Shown here: one piece after another, positions 17,633 through 25,818 of the stretch
How positions within the stretch are numbered: position 1 is the stretch's first letter
Layout: every line of letters begins with the position of its first letter
Assembly (NCBI GenBank): GCA_964478515.1
Contig: CAYZIL010000012.1
Span: 1-58,345 of the forward strand
Direction of reading: 5' to 3'
DNA: 58,345 bases
Origin: HGM13233 sp964478515
Lineage (GTDB): Bacteria > Bacillota > Clostridia > Oscillospirales > Ruminococcaceae
Position numbers and translations under genes: made by a program
Notes under the pieces: generated by a model
What the model saw: the letters and a program-made list of their open reading frames with translations, nothing else
Databases searched by the model: none
Told to the model about the DNA's origin: nothing

Positions 17633-18577
17633 ATGGCTAAAACTCCGCAGACAGTAGTGCTCAACGGCAACGGAATAGGCGAGTATTGCAACGTCAAGCA
17701 CATCCCCCGCAAGGGCGAGACCGCAATACCCTACAACCGCCGGTTTGAACAGGACTCCGGTAAGGGCGTAAACTGCGCCATCGTCATTGCCCGTCTGGGC
17801 GGCGACGTCGGTTACATAGGCAAAGTCGGCAAGGACGACGGCGGCTACCTTAACGAGCAGTGGCTTAACGACGCCGGAGTCAACACCGAACATTTTTGGC
17901 TGGACCCGGACGTCAAAACCAGCGCCGGACTGATTATTCTCGCCGAGAACGGCGAAAACCTGATTTATAATTTTGACTCGCCCGGCAGCGACATCACAAT
18001 GGACGAGGCCATCAGCCACCTGAAACAGTGCCAGGGCGCCAAGTACTTTATTACCGGTTTTGAGGTACCCGAGGACGTTTCGCTGGCAAGCGCCAAGCTT
18101 GCCAAAGAGATGGGCATGAAGGTCTATTTGAACCCCAGCCCCATTGAGCACGACGCGGTGCTGCCCAAGCTGCCGTTTGTCGACGTGCTTTGCATAAACG
18201 AGGTTGAGGCGCAAATAATGCTCGGCCGCATTGACGAGCAGGGAATTGATTACGAGCAGGCAGCCAAGGACATTGCCGACAAATACGAAGTCGGCACGGT
18301 CATAATCACACTGGGCGGCAACGGCGCTTGTGCCTATTCGCCCGAGGGTACCTTCTCAATTCCCGGCTACAAGGTGACAATGGTCGACGAGTCCGGTGCA
18401 GGTGACGCCTTTTTGGCCGTTACCGCGCACCGCCTGGCGCAGGGCGACAGCCTGAAGGACGCGATGGTGTACGCTAACAAATACGCGGCGCATCTCGTCA
18501 CCGTGCCGGGAGTCGGCGCTATCGGCAAATACATGAAACTGTCCGAGATGGACGCAATTCTCAAGAGCTTCGAGTGA
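17633..18577 (+). CDS. PfkB-family carbohydrate kinase (ribokinase-like)
   Basis: A 314-residue PfkB kinase with QDSGKGVNCAIVIARLGGDV (about 41-60) and VDESGAGDAFLAV (about 248-260, catalytic Asp). It is the paralogue of 15726-16688 with the DapA-type lyase between them. GGAGG precedes the ATG and the gap from the lyase is 11 bases. The two copies suggest two phosphorylation steps or two related sugars. It is followed by a 160-base leader and then the antiporter gene. Confidence 0.88.
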   Translation: MAKTPQTVVLNGNGIGEYCNVKHIPRKGETAIPYNRRFEQDSGKGVNCAIVIARLGGDVGYIGKVGKDDGGYLNEQWLNDAGVNTEHFWLDPDVKTSAGLIILAENGENLIYNFDSPGSDITMDEAISHLKQCQGAKYFITGFEVPEDVSLASAKLAKEMGMKVYLNPSPIEHDAVLPKLPFVDVLCINEVEAQIMLGRIDEQGIDYEQAAKDIADKYEVGTVIITLGGNGACAYSPEGTFSIPGYKVTMVDESGAGDAFLAVTAHRLAQGDSLKDAMVYANKYAAHLVTVPGVGAIGKYMKLSEMDAILKSFE

Positions 18578-18598
18578 GGCTTGTTTGCGCGCTGCTAA

Positions 18599-18624
18599 CC
18601 GCCGCCGCGGGACTGCGGCGGCGG
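18599..18624 (+). other. GC-rich hairpin after the kinase stop
   Basis: CCGCCGCCGC (18599-18608) pairs with GCGGCGGCGG (18615-18624). No U-tract follows, so it is not a classical terminator. It may pause transcription, stabilise the upstream mRNA or compete with the base of the downstream leader structure. Confidence 0.5.
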
Positions 18625-18702
18625 TGCAGATATACGTTACCAGAGCTTGAGGGGGCTGGTAACAAGCTCCCGACGGATATTAGTCCGCGGGAATCTGCCG
18701 CC
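18623..18702 (+). ncRNA. Candidate structured 5' leader (three-way junction) of the antiporter gene
   Basis: Three helices can form together. P1: GCAGAT 18626-18631 with ATCTGC 18693-18698, plus further pairs across a bulge. P2: GTTACCAG 18636-18643 with CTGGTAAC 18656-18663. P3: CCCG(A)CGGA 18669-18677 with TCCGCGGG 18684-18691, loop TATTAG. The P2 loop begins AGCTT (18644-18648), complementary to AAGCT (18664-18668) in the joining strand, giving either a pseudoknot or an alternative helix GAGCTTG/CAAGCTC that excludes P2. The layout is riboswitch-like and lies about 35 bases before the NhaC-type gene. It matches no class I recognise; found by eye only. Confidence 0.45.
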
Positions 18703-18737
18703 AAGTGCGGCTGACACAAAAGTGAAAGGAAAAATTT

Positions 18738-20228
18738 ATGAAACTCACGGAAAAGACAAAAGTTACTGCCGGTTATATTGCGGTACTGCTTACATTCGTG
18801 GCAGTGGCAGTGTTTTGCCCGCAGCTCGAAGAAGGCGCCAACTACGGCTTCTGGACAGTGCTTCCCGCAATCCAGATATTCGCCTTTATCCTTTTGACCA
18901 AGCACATTCTCGAAGGCTTCTTCTGGTCCAGCATGCTGGCGGTATTTATCCGCTTCCGCTGGGGCATCACCACCGCGTTTATCGACCAGATATTCGAGAA
19001 CGTTACCAACTGGGACAACTTCTGGGTCATCTACCTGTTCATGCTCGCCGGAGCTATCACGTTCCTGCTGCGCATGAGCGGCGCCGGCACCTACTTTGCC
19101 CGTTGGGTATCGTCCAAAGTTAAAAGCCCGAAAGCGGCGCTGCTGGTTACCTTTATTCTCGGCACCCCGCTTTGCATAGACGACTACATGAGCGGCCTTA
19201 TCATCGGCGCTTCCATGTCGCCCGTCAACGACACCTACGGTATCCCCCGCGAGATGACCGCTTATGTCATCCGCGCCACCATCGCTGCTCCGGCGTGCAT
19301 TCTGCCTATAGGCTGCTGGGGCATCTATGTCGGCCAGGTTATTGACATTTGGGGCCTTGACATTGTCGGCAGCGGCAGCGGCTTCCAGTATTACCTCGCC
19401 AACGTCCTGCCCTGGCTGTTCTTCCCGTTCACCGTTATGCTCGTGGCGCTGCTGGTCATCCTGGGCGTTATCCCGATGTTCGGCAAAATGAAGCGCGCTT
19501 ACCAGCGTGTCGCCGACGGCGGCCCGACCAAGCCCCCGGTGGAACACCGCGACTCCGACGGCAACATTATTGAGGAAGAAGAGGAAGAAATTCCCGAGCC
19601 TCGTAAGCACGTCAACCTGCTGCACTTCATCGTCCCGATAGTGGCGATTATGCTTTGCGGCTGGTACTACGAGTGGGATATGGCCTACGGCATCACCGTC
19701 GGTCTGCTTATCTCCTTCATCTTTAATATCATCACGAAGGTGTTTACCGTCAACGACGCCAAAGAAGTTGTCACTCAGGGCTTCGGCTACATGAGCGAAA
19801 TGTGCATCATGATGGCGTTCGGCCTGGTGCTGTGCAACAACATGGCAGAGCTGGGCTTCGTCGACTACATCGTCTCGCTGACCGAAAGTCTCGTGACGCC
19901 GTCGATGCTGCCGTTTATCATCTTCTTTGCCTTCTCCTGCACCGAGATTCTGGTTACCTTCAACTACACGCTGTACCTCATCGCCATGCCTATCGTCGTC
20001 GCCCTGGCACAGAGCGTCGGCGCCAGCGTACCGATGTCCATCGGCGCTCTGGTTTCCTGCGGCGTGTTCGGCTACTGCCTGGCTTTCTCCTCCGACGAGG
20101 GCATGATTGTCTGCGGCGCCTGCGGCGCAATAGACATTTACGAGCAGAACACCTGCCAGTATCCCTACATGATTATGGCATGGGCTCTTGCGGCAATCGG
20201 CTATCTGGTGTGCGGCTTTATATTCTAA
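18738..20228 (+). CDS. NhaC-family Na+/H+ antiporter or solute/cation exchanger
   Basis: A 496-residue polytopic membrane protein with about 11-12 hydrophobic segments. Typical family stretches include LGTPLCIDDYMSGLIIGASM (about 140-160) and the SSDEGMIVCGACGAIDIYEQ region near residue 455. A cytoplasmic acidic loop (EEEEEEIPEP, about 280) separates the two halves. NhaC relatives exchange Na+ and H+, and some exchange organic substrates (MleN: malate/lactate). As last gene of the deglycase operon it may export a product amine or acid, import the substrate, or balance sodium. AAAGGA precedes the ATG, and the preceding leader may regulate it separately. Confidence 0.8.
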   Translation: MKLTEKTKVTAGYIAVLLTFVAVAVFCPQLEEGANYGFWTVLPAIQIFAFILLTKHILEGFFWSSMLAVFIRFRWGITTAFIDQIFENVTNWDNFWVIYLFMLAGAITFLLRMSGAGTYFARWVSSKVKSPKAALLVTFILGTPLCIDDYMSGLIIGASMSPVNDTYGIPREMTAYVIRATIAAPACILPIGCWGIYVGQVIDIWGLDIVGSGSGFQYYLANVLPWLFFPFTVMLVALLVILGVIPMFGKMKRAYQRVADGGPTKPPVEHRDSDGNIIEEEEEEIPEPRKHVNLLHFIVPIVAIMLCGWYYEWDMAYGITVGLLISFIFNIITKVFTVNDAKEVVTQGFGYMSEMCIMMAFGLVLCNNMAELGFVDYIVSLTESLVTPSMLPFIIFFAFSCTEILVTFNYTLYLIAMPIVVALAQSVGASVPMSIGALVSCGVFGYCLAFSSDEGMIVCGACGAIDIYEQNTCQYPYMIMAWALAAIGYLVCGFIF

Positions 20229-20280
20229 GACCTTAAGCTGGAAGACCCCCTCTTTCAGCCTGTCGCACATCGTTACAAAA

Positions 20281-20311
20281 GCACCGGCGCATTGCGGCGC
20301 CGGTGCTTTTT
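20281..20311 (+). terminator. Rho-independent terminator of the nine-gene operon
   Basis: GCACCGGCGC (20281-20290), loop ATTGCG, GCGCCGGTGC (20297-20306), then TTTTT. Confidence 0.9.
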
Positions 20312-20319
20312 GTGTGCCC

Positions 20320-20505
20320 CAAAAAGGGACGGTCTGTTTCGTGAGACCATTAACGCCGACAATGTAGGGACGGTATCGCCCGCCCGCTTTCATTCGGCAT
20401 AATACGATTACGTGCACATGGCATTCGCTCTGTTGCCATTGCCGCAATTTCTCGGCATTGTGATAATGGCGGGGCATTCGGGCGGATGATATCTGCCCCT
20501 ACTTT
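20320..20505 (-). mobile_element. REP-flanked relic, probably of a RAYT transposase
   Basis: Inverted, imperfect REP-like ends bound the stretch: GTAGGGACGGTATC at 20364-20377 and, on the other strand, GTAGGGGCAGATATC from 20502. Read on the minus strand it gives VGADIIRPNAPPLSQ, then in another frame HVHVIVLC and LTKQTVPFW, fragments like RAYT proteins and like VGANCVRP in the gene at 1-145. Frameshifts and shortness suggest a decayed copy. A non-coding miniature element is the alternative. Confidence 0.45.
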
Positions 20506-20581
20506 CCGGTGCGGCCGTCGCATTTGCATGACAGTTTTTTTGACAGATAAGACTCAGCGAAAGCTGCGTTTTGCGTTGCTG

Positions 20582-21403
20582 CTATTTGCCCAGCGCGTTG
20601 TTCTTTTCGAAGGCGGCGCCGACGGCGTCCATAACGGCGCCGCGGAAGCCGCGCCGCTCAAGCTCGCGCACGCCCTCAATAGTGCTGCCGCCGGGGCTGC
20701 AAACGGCGTCTTTAAGCGCGCCGGGGTGTGCGCTGCTCGCAGCGGCCATTTGCGCGGCGCCGGCGACGGTAAGCGCGGCATATCGCTGCGCTTTTGCCCG
20801 CGGCAGCCCGCAGGCGACGCCGCCGTCGGCCAGCGACTCAATAAACATATACACGAACGCCGGGCCGCAGCCGCAAAGGGCGCTGCCGGCCTCTATAAGA
20901 GACTCGGGCAGCTCGTCGAGCGTGCCGGCGGCGGACATTATTTTACAAAACAGCGCCGTTTTTTCAGCAGTGACCCCGTCACAGCAATAGAGAATAGTGC
21001 CCGCGCCGACAGCGCAGGGGGTGTTGGGCATAATATGTATTACCGGAAGTTCGCCGCCGCACAAGCGGCGAATGTCAGCAATGCTCAGACCTGCGGCCAT
21101 ACTCACGAGCACCGGTGCATTGTGCCGCGCGCGCAAGGCGGGAGCGATGCCGGCGAGCATATCGCCCATTACCTGCGGCTTGACGCCGAGAAAAATAAAA
21201 TCGCAGTCGGCGGCGACGGTCGTGTTGTCCGCCACAGTGGCGCCGCCGACTTCGGCGGCAAGAGCCTGCGCCTTTTCCGGCGTGCGGTTGGCGAGCAGTA
21301 ACTGCTGCGGCGCCAGTGTTTTTGCTGCAGCGCGCACCAGTGCGCCGCCCATGTTGCCGGTGCCGATAAAACCGATTTTCATGTCCTTCATTTTTTCACT
21401 CAC
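20582..21403 (-). CDS. proC: Pyrroline-5-carboxylate reductase
   Basis: A 273-residue enzyme that reduces 1-pyrroline-5-carboxylate to proline with NAD(P)H. KIGFIGTGNMGGALVRA (about 9-25) is the Rossmann motif, and AGTLDELPESLIEAGSALCGCGPAF plus DAVCSPGGSTIEGVRELE near the C-terminus are classical P5CR signatures. The ATG overlaps the proA stop by four bases (ATGA). It is the last gene of proBAC. Confidence 0.96.
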   Translation of the reverse strand: MSEKMKDMKIGFIGTGNMGGALVRAAAKTLAPQQLLLANRTPEKAQALAAEVGGATVADNTTVAADCDFIFLGVKPQVMGDMLAGIAPALRARHNAPVLVSMAAGLSIADIRRLCGGELPVIHIMPNTPCAVGAGTILYCCDGVTAEKTALFCKIMSAAGTLDELPESLIEAGSALCGCGPAFVYMFIESLADGGVACGLPRAKAQRYAALTVAGAAQMAAASSAHPGALKDAVCSPGGSTIEGVRELERRGFRGAVMDAVGAAFEKNNALGK

Positions 21404-22656
21404 CGTATCTGCCCGCTGCCGCGGACAATGTATTTGTAGCTGGTCAGCTCGTGCAGACCCATAGGGCCGCGCGCGTGCAGCTTTTGCGTGGAAATCCCCA
21501 TCTCGCAGCCCAGGCCGAACTCGCCGCCGTCAGTAAAGCGAGTCGAGGCATTCACATATACGGCGGCGCTGTCCACGTGGGCGGTAAAATAATCGGCGGC
21601 CGCCGCGTCAGCGGTGACAATGGCCTCGCTGTGGCCGGTTGAGTGCGCGGCGATGTGCGCGCAGGCGGCACTGACACCGTCGACAACGGCGACGGCAAGA
21701 ATGTAGTCGAGAAACTCGGTGTCGAAGTCGGCGTCGCCTGCCGACGTGCCCGGTATAATTGCCGCGGCGCGCTCGTCAAGACGCAATTCTACCGCCGTGA
21801 GTCCCGCCGCGGCGCGCTGTGTCACCAACCGCTCGCGCAGCAGCGGCAAAAATTCTGCGGCAATTGTGCGCTCGACAAGGCACACCTCGGCGGCGTTGCA
21901 GACCGACGGCCGGCTGGTCTTGGCGTTGTCGACTATGTCGAGCGCCATGGCAATGTCTGCGGCGGCGTCAACGTAGATGTGACAGATACCGGTACCGGTA
22001 GCGATGCACGGGACCTTGGCGTTTTCGCGGCAAGCGCGGATAAGTCCGGCGCCGCCGCGGGGAATAAGCAGGTCTATATAGCCGACGCCGGCCATGAGCT
22101 CGGCGGCTCCGGCGCGTGTTGGGTCGTCGACTAATTGGATAAAATCCGGCTCCAGTCCCGCGTCAGACAAGCCCTCGCGAAGGGCGCCGACAACTAACGC
22201 GCACGACGCGGCCGCCTCCCGGCCGCCGCGCAAAATGCAGCAGTTGCCGGACTTGAGACACAGTCCCGCGGCGTCGGCGGCGACATTCGGCCGGCTCTCA
22301 AATATAATTGCGACGACGCCCAGCGGCACCGGCTGCTTTTCGAGAAGCAGACCGTTTGCCAGCGGGCGGCGCTCCAAAGCGACGCCCAGCGGGTCGGGCA
22401 GTGTGGCTATTTCACTAAGTCCCTGCGCCATAGCGCTGACGCGCTGCTCGCTGAGCGCCAGACGGTCGCACATGACGGCGCCGAGTTTCTCGCCGTTTTC
22501 GGCAACATCCCGCGCGTTGGCGCTGAGAATGGCGCCGCAGCGACGCCGCAATGCCAGCGCCATGCACTCAAGCCCGCGGTCGCGCTGTTCGCGCGTCAGC
22601 TGCGCGGCCTGCGCGCTCAAAGAGCGGGCGCGCTGCATAATTTCCAGTGTGCTCAT
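21400..22656 (-). CDS. proA: Glutamate-5-semialdehyde dehydrogenase (gamma-glutamyl phosphate reductase)
   Basis: A 418-residue aldehyde-dehydrogenase-fold enzyme that reduces glutamyl 5-phosphate with NADPH. The catalytic cysteine is in SRPSVCNAAEVCLVE (about 250) and the sequence ends GPMGLHELTSYKYIVRGSGQIR, as in ProA. Its start overlaps the proB stop by four bases. Length is normal for the family. Confidence 0.96.
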   Translation of the reverse strand: MSTLEIMQRARSLSAQAAQLTREQRDRGLECMALALRRRCGAILSANARDVAENGEKLGAVMCDRLALSEQRVSAMAQGLSEIATLPDPLGVALERRPLANGLLLEKQPVPLGVVAIIFESRPNVAADAAGLCLKSGNCCILRGGREAAASCALVVGALREGLSDAGLEPDFIQLVDDPTRAGAAELMAGVGYIDLLIPRGGAGLIRACRENAKVPCIATGTGICHIYVDAAADIAMALDIVDNAKTSRPSVCNAAEVCLVERTIAAEFLPLLRERLVTQRAAAGLTAVELRLDERAAAIIPGTSAGDADFDTEFLDYILAVAVVDGVSAACAHIAAHSTGHSEAIVTADAAAADYFTAHVDSAAVYVNASTRFTDGGEFGLGCEMGISTQKLHARGPMGLHELTSYKYIVRGSGQIR

Positions 22657-23432
22657 GCTTGCGCCTTTCGCTTGCCGGCAAAGCGCGTGCCGGCGCCGTT
22701 GCCGGCAATAATGTCGTAGAGCAGCAGCGGTTGCTGACCGTTGGCTATAACCATGTCAATGCCAGCGGCAGTCACCGTGCGGGCCGCCGAGAGCTTTGTC
22801 GTCATGCCGCCGGTGCCTAGACCCGAGACCGGCTCGCCGGCCAGGGCGCATATTTGCGGGGTTATCTCCTCGACCAGCGGAATCAATTTTGCCTGCGGGT
22901 CGCGGTGCGGGTCGGCGGTGTAAAGGCCGTCGATGTCGGAAAGCAGTACCAACAGGTCGGCACCTATTTCCCGGGCGACAATGGCGGCGAGAGTGTCGTT
23001 GTCGCCTATTTCTATTTCGTCTGTCGCGACGGTATCGTTTTCGTTTACAACCGGCAGTGCGCCGAGCTCCAGCAGCCGGGAAATAGTGCTGTGGAAGTTG
23101 GCGCGGCGCGCGCTGTCGCGCACGTCGCTGCCGGTAAGCAGTATTTGTGCGACAGTGTGGTGGTATTCCGAAAACAGCTTGTCGTAGGTGTACATCAGTT
23201 CGCACTGGCCGGCGGCAGCAGCGGCCTGCTTGGTGGCCATATCGCTCGGACGCTCGCTGAGCGCTAATTTGCACACGCCCATGCCGATGGCGCCGGACGA
23301 GACCAGCACCAGCTCGTGCCCGGCGTTTTTTATGTCGCTTAGCACCTTGCACAACAGCTCTACGCGGCGAATGTTAAGTCTGCCGCCGGCGTGCGCCAAA
23401 GTGGAGGTGCCGACTTTGATAACGATCCTCAT
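22653..23432 (-). CDS. proB: Glutamate 5-kinase, short form
   Basis: A 259-residue amino-acid kinase that phosphorylates glutamate in the first step of proline synthesis. MRIVIKVGTSTLA, LVSSGAIGMG, VVNENDTVATDEIEIGDNDTLAAIVA and GTGGMTTKLSAA are the family motifs. The C-terminal PUA domain of the E. coli enzyme is absent, as in many Bacillota. AAAAGGAA precedes the ATG. The operon is complete and conventional, embedded among catabolic genes without an obvious link. Confidence 0.96.
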   Translation of the reverse strand: MRIVIKVGTSTLAHAGGRLNIRRVELLCKVLSDIKNAGHELVLVSSGAIGMGVCKLALSERPSDMATKQAAAAAGQCELMYTYDKLFSEYHHTVAQILLTGSDVRDSARRANFHSTISRLLELGALPVVNENDTVATDEIEIGDNDTLAAIVAREIGADLLVLLSDIDGLYTADPHRDPQAKLIPLVEEITPQICALAGEPVSGLGTGGMTTKLSAARTVTAAGIDMVIANGQQPLLLYDIIAGNGAGTRFAGKRKAQA

Positions 23433-23476
23433 TCCGATTCCTTTTTTATAGCCGCAGCGGCGGCGAATTTTTATTT

Positions 23477-23550
23477 ATTATAGCACAGCGGCGCTGCTTT
23501 GCACAGCAAAGCAGCGCCGAATAATGCCGCAAACGCAAAGCGTTTGCGGC
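23477..23550 (-). promoter_or_regulatory. Hairpins and -10 box between the regulator gene and proB
   Basis: Two perfect palindromes follow the regulator on the minus strand: TGCCGCAAACGC/GCGTTTGCGGCA (23524-23550) and GGCGCTGCTTTGC/GCAAAGCAGCGCC (about 23490-23518). A TATAAT (23482-23477, minus) then precedes proB by about 45 bases. The first hairpin probably terminates the kinase-regulator operon; the TATAAT is a likely proB -10 box with an unclear -35. Confidence 0.5.
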
Positions 23551-23564
23551 ACCTGGCGGCGTGT

Positions 23565-24266
23565 TCAGCGCCGCAAATTACTTGTGTAGCGCAAATACCG
23601 GGAATTGACGATACTGCGGAAATATTCCACCGGCTGGTCCTTGTCGTCGTTCACAACGCCGTGCTGGTAAATGACTGCCGCGCCCTCGTCCAGCTCAAGC
23701 AGCGCCGCCTCGTCGGCGTCGACATAGGTGATGTTCAGCCGCTCGTGGCCGTGCGTCAGCCGCAGGTTATATTCCTCGCGCAAAATGCCGTATAGCGGCC
23801 GGTTAAAGTCCTGTTTCTCTATACCCGGCAAGCGGGAGATGTCGAGATAGCTGTTTTCTATCATTACCGGTATGCCGTCCAGCCGGCGCAGGCGGATTAT
23901 TTCCAGCACCGGGCTGCCCAGCACCAGTTGCAGTGCGCGCGACACTCTTTTGGTGCTCTCAATGACCTTTTTAGAGATGACGCTCACCGACGGTTCAAAA
24001 CCGCACTCGCGGGCGGCCTCGGTAAAGCCCTTTACCTCCTGCAAATCGCGCAGCATTTTCGGCGGCGAGACAAAAGTCCCGGAGCCCTTTTTATTGTATA
24101 TTATGTCGTGCATTATCAGCGAATGGATAGCGTTGCGCAGAGTGGTGCGGTTAAAGCCCCACATCTCGCACATGTCGCGCTCGGAAGGCAGGCGGTCGTG
24201 CGGCTTTAGGTCGTTTTCGGCAATATAGCACTCAATAACTTCAACAGCGGCGTCGCGCGGCCGCAT
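23565..24266 (-). CDS. GntR-family (HutC/UTRA) regulator
   Basis: A 233-residue regulator with a winged helix (about 3-70; HDRLPSERDMCEMWGFNRTTLRNAI, KKGSGTFV) and a UTRA domain (about 90-233). I chose MRPRD at 24266, with AAAGGA seven bases upstream, over an in-frame ATG nine codons earlier. It lies 76 bases downstream of the FGGY kinase and is co-transcribed with it, so it probably controls that kinase's promoter, which has a TGGTAT site. Confidence 0.88.
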   Translation of the reverse strand: MRPRDAAVEVIECYIAENDLKPHDRLPSERDMCEMWGFNRTTLRNAIHSLIMHDIIYNKKGSGTFVSPPKMLRDLQEVKGFTEAARECGFEPSVSVISKKVIESTKRVSRALQLVLGSPVLEIIRLRRLDGIPVMIENSYLDISRLPGIEKQDFNRPLYGILREEYNLRLTHGHERLNITYVDADEAALLELDEGAAVIYQHGVVNDDKDQPVEYFRSIVNSRYLRYTSNLRR

Positions 24267-24342
24267 GTGGTATTCCTTTGACAAGCAAAACACACTCCAA
24301 TCTGTCGTTTTCTCTGCGCTGCATTGCAGCGGCAGCTCGGGC

Positions 24343-25818
24343 TCAGGTGCAGGCTTTTTCTATGGCGCGCAGCCAGCCGGCGTAAAGCTCGTCGGCGCGC
24401 TCGCGGGACATTTGCGGCTCAAAGGTCTTGCGGGCGGGTCCGAGTTGTTTTAGCGCGTCGGCGCTCGCGCACACGCCGCTTGCCAGCGCCGCCACACAGG
24501 CCGCGCCGAAAGCCGAGCTTTCCTCGGCGGAGCTGCGAATGACCGGCACGCCAAGAATATCGGCCTGGAATTGCATGAGCAGTTCGTTTTTGGTTACGCC
24601 GCCGTCGACAAGAATATAGGGCACGGGCTCGCCGGTGCGCGCGGTCATCGACTCGACCATATCGCGTATCTGGTAGGCGATGCTTTCAAGCGCGGCGCGA
24701 ACGACGTGGGCGCGTCCGGTGCCCGAGCTCATGCCCACTATGCACGCGCGCGCCGCGGGGTCGCTCCAGGGGGTGCCCAGACCGGTAAAGGCGGGCACAA
24801 GGTAGACGCCGGCGTTGTCGGCAACGCCGGCGGCAACAGACTCGCTGGCGGCCGCGTCGGGCAACATCTCCATGTCGTTGACGAGCCACGAGACCACAGC
24901 GCCGGTACACACCGCCGTGCCCTCCCAGACATACACCGTCTTGTTGTTGCTGCGCCAACCTACCGAGGTGGTCATGCCCTTTGCCGGCGGCTGAAATTTG
25001 TCGCCGAGGTTGAGCAGTATGGACGAGCCGGTGCCGTAGGTAATTTTGAAGTCTCCCGGCGTAAAGCCGAACTGGCCGAACAGTGCCGCGGCGCTGTCGC
25101 CCAGCACGCCGGTAATTTGCAGCGCCGGCAGACCGTCGACGGCAACGGTGCCGAAGTCGGCGTCGGCGTCGCGCGGTTCGGGCAGCATGGCGCGGGGCAC
25201 GCCGAAAATTGACAGCAGCTCGTCGTCCCAGCAGAGCTTTTCGTTGTTAAACAGCTGGGTGATACTGGCGTTGCAGTAGTCTGTCGCGTGCACTTTTCCG
25301 CCGCTCAGACGAAAGGCGAGAAAACTTTCAATTGAACCGAACAACACCTCGGCGCGCTCGGCGCGCTCGTGAAGACCGTCAATATTGGCAAACATCCAGG
25401 CGAGTTTTGCGGCCGGCAAATATGCGCTGGCGCCTGTGCCGCTGCTTTTAAGAATGTATTCGCGCTGCGCGTCGCTCAGCGAATTGCAGAATTCTTCGCC
25501 GCGGTTGCACTGCCAGCCGATTATATGGTGGACCGGCTTGCCGGTGTGTGCGTCCCAAACGACGAAGGCGCCGGTCTGGACCGAGAGTGCCAAAGCGGCA
25601 ATATTGTCCGCACCGGCACCGCTGGCAGTTATGGCGCGGCGCAGCACCTCGCAGGTCTGAGTGAATATTTCCTCAGCGTCCTGTTCCACCCAGCCGGGGC
25701 GGGGGTAATATTGCTGGTGGTTAAGGCTTTCGCGCGCGACTTGGCGCAAAGCGCTGTCGTAAATAACGGCTTTTGTGCCGGTTGTTGACTGGTCAATTGC
25801 GGCGAGGTAACGCTCCAT
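24343..25818 (-). CDS. FGGY-family kinase (glycerol-kinase-like)
   Basis: A 491-residue FGGY kinase starting MERYLAAIDQSTTGTKAVIYD. GlpK has DQGTTSSRAI at this place, so the active-site loop differs. VYLVPAFTGLGTPWSDPAARACIVGMS (about 350-375) and LVDGGVTKNELLMQFQADILGVPV (about 415) are close to glycerol-kinase motifs. Substrate may be glycerol, another polyol or a sugar. A terminal UTRA regulator gene follows. Absence of glpF or glpD nearby makes a housekeeping GlpK role uncertain. Confidence 0.88.
   Translation of the reverse strand: MERYLAAIDQSTTGTKAVIYDSALRQVARESLNHQQYYPRPGWVEQDAEEIFTQTCEVLRRAITASGAGADNIAALALSVQTGAFVVWDAHTGKPVHHIIGWQCNRGEEFCNSLSDAQREYILKSSGTGASAYLPAAKLAWMFANIDGLHERAERAEVLFGSIESFLAFRLSGGKVHATDYCNASITQLFNNEKLCWDDELLSIFGVPRAMLPEPRDADADFGTVAVDGLPALQITGVLGDSAAALFGQFGFTPGDFKITYGTGSSILLNLGDKFQPPAKGMTTSVGWRSNNKTVYVWEGTAVCTGAVVSWLVNDMEMLPDAAASESVAAGVADNAGVYLVPAFTGLGTPWSDPAARACIVGMSSGTGRAHVVRAALESIAYQIRDMVESMTARTGEPVPYILVDGGVTKNELLMQFQADILGVPVIRSSAEESSAFGAACVAALASGVCASADALKQLGPARKTFEPQMSRERADELYAGWLRAIEKACT

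Noticed and set aside
18599..18624. A terminator between the last PfkB gene and the antiporter
   Set aside because: The stem is strong, but no U-tract follows; kept as a hairpin of unknown role.
18561..20477. A 638-codon open frame opposite the NhaC-type gene
   Set aside because: It is the antisense shadow of a well-supported membrane protein, low in complexity (His/Asp/Gln rich), with no ribosome site. Several other long antisense frames (for example 33894-35435, 4217-5077) were dropped for the same reason.
20582..23432. proBAC as part of the catabolic island
   Set aside because: It is a complete, conventional proline operon with no operator-like sites; its location seems incidental.
24343..25818. 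Housekeeping glycerol kinase GlpK
   Set aside because: The active-site loop DQSTTGT differs from DQGTTSS, no glpF or glpD is near, and a UTRA regulator follows; left as FGGY kinase of unknown substrate.
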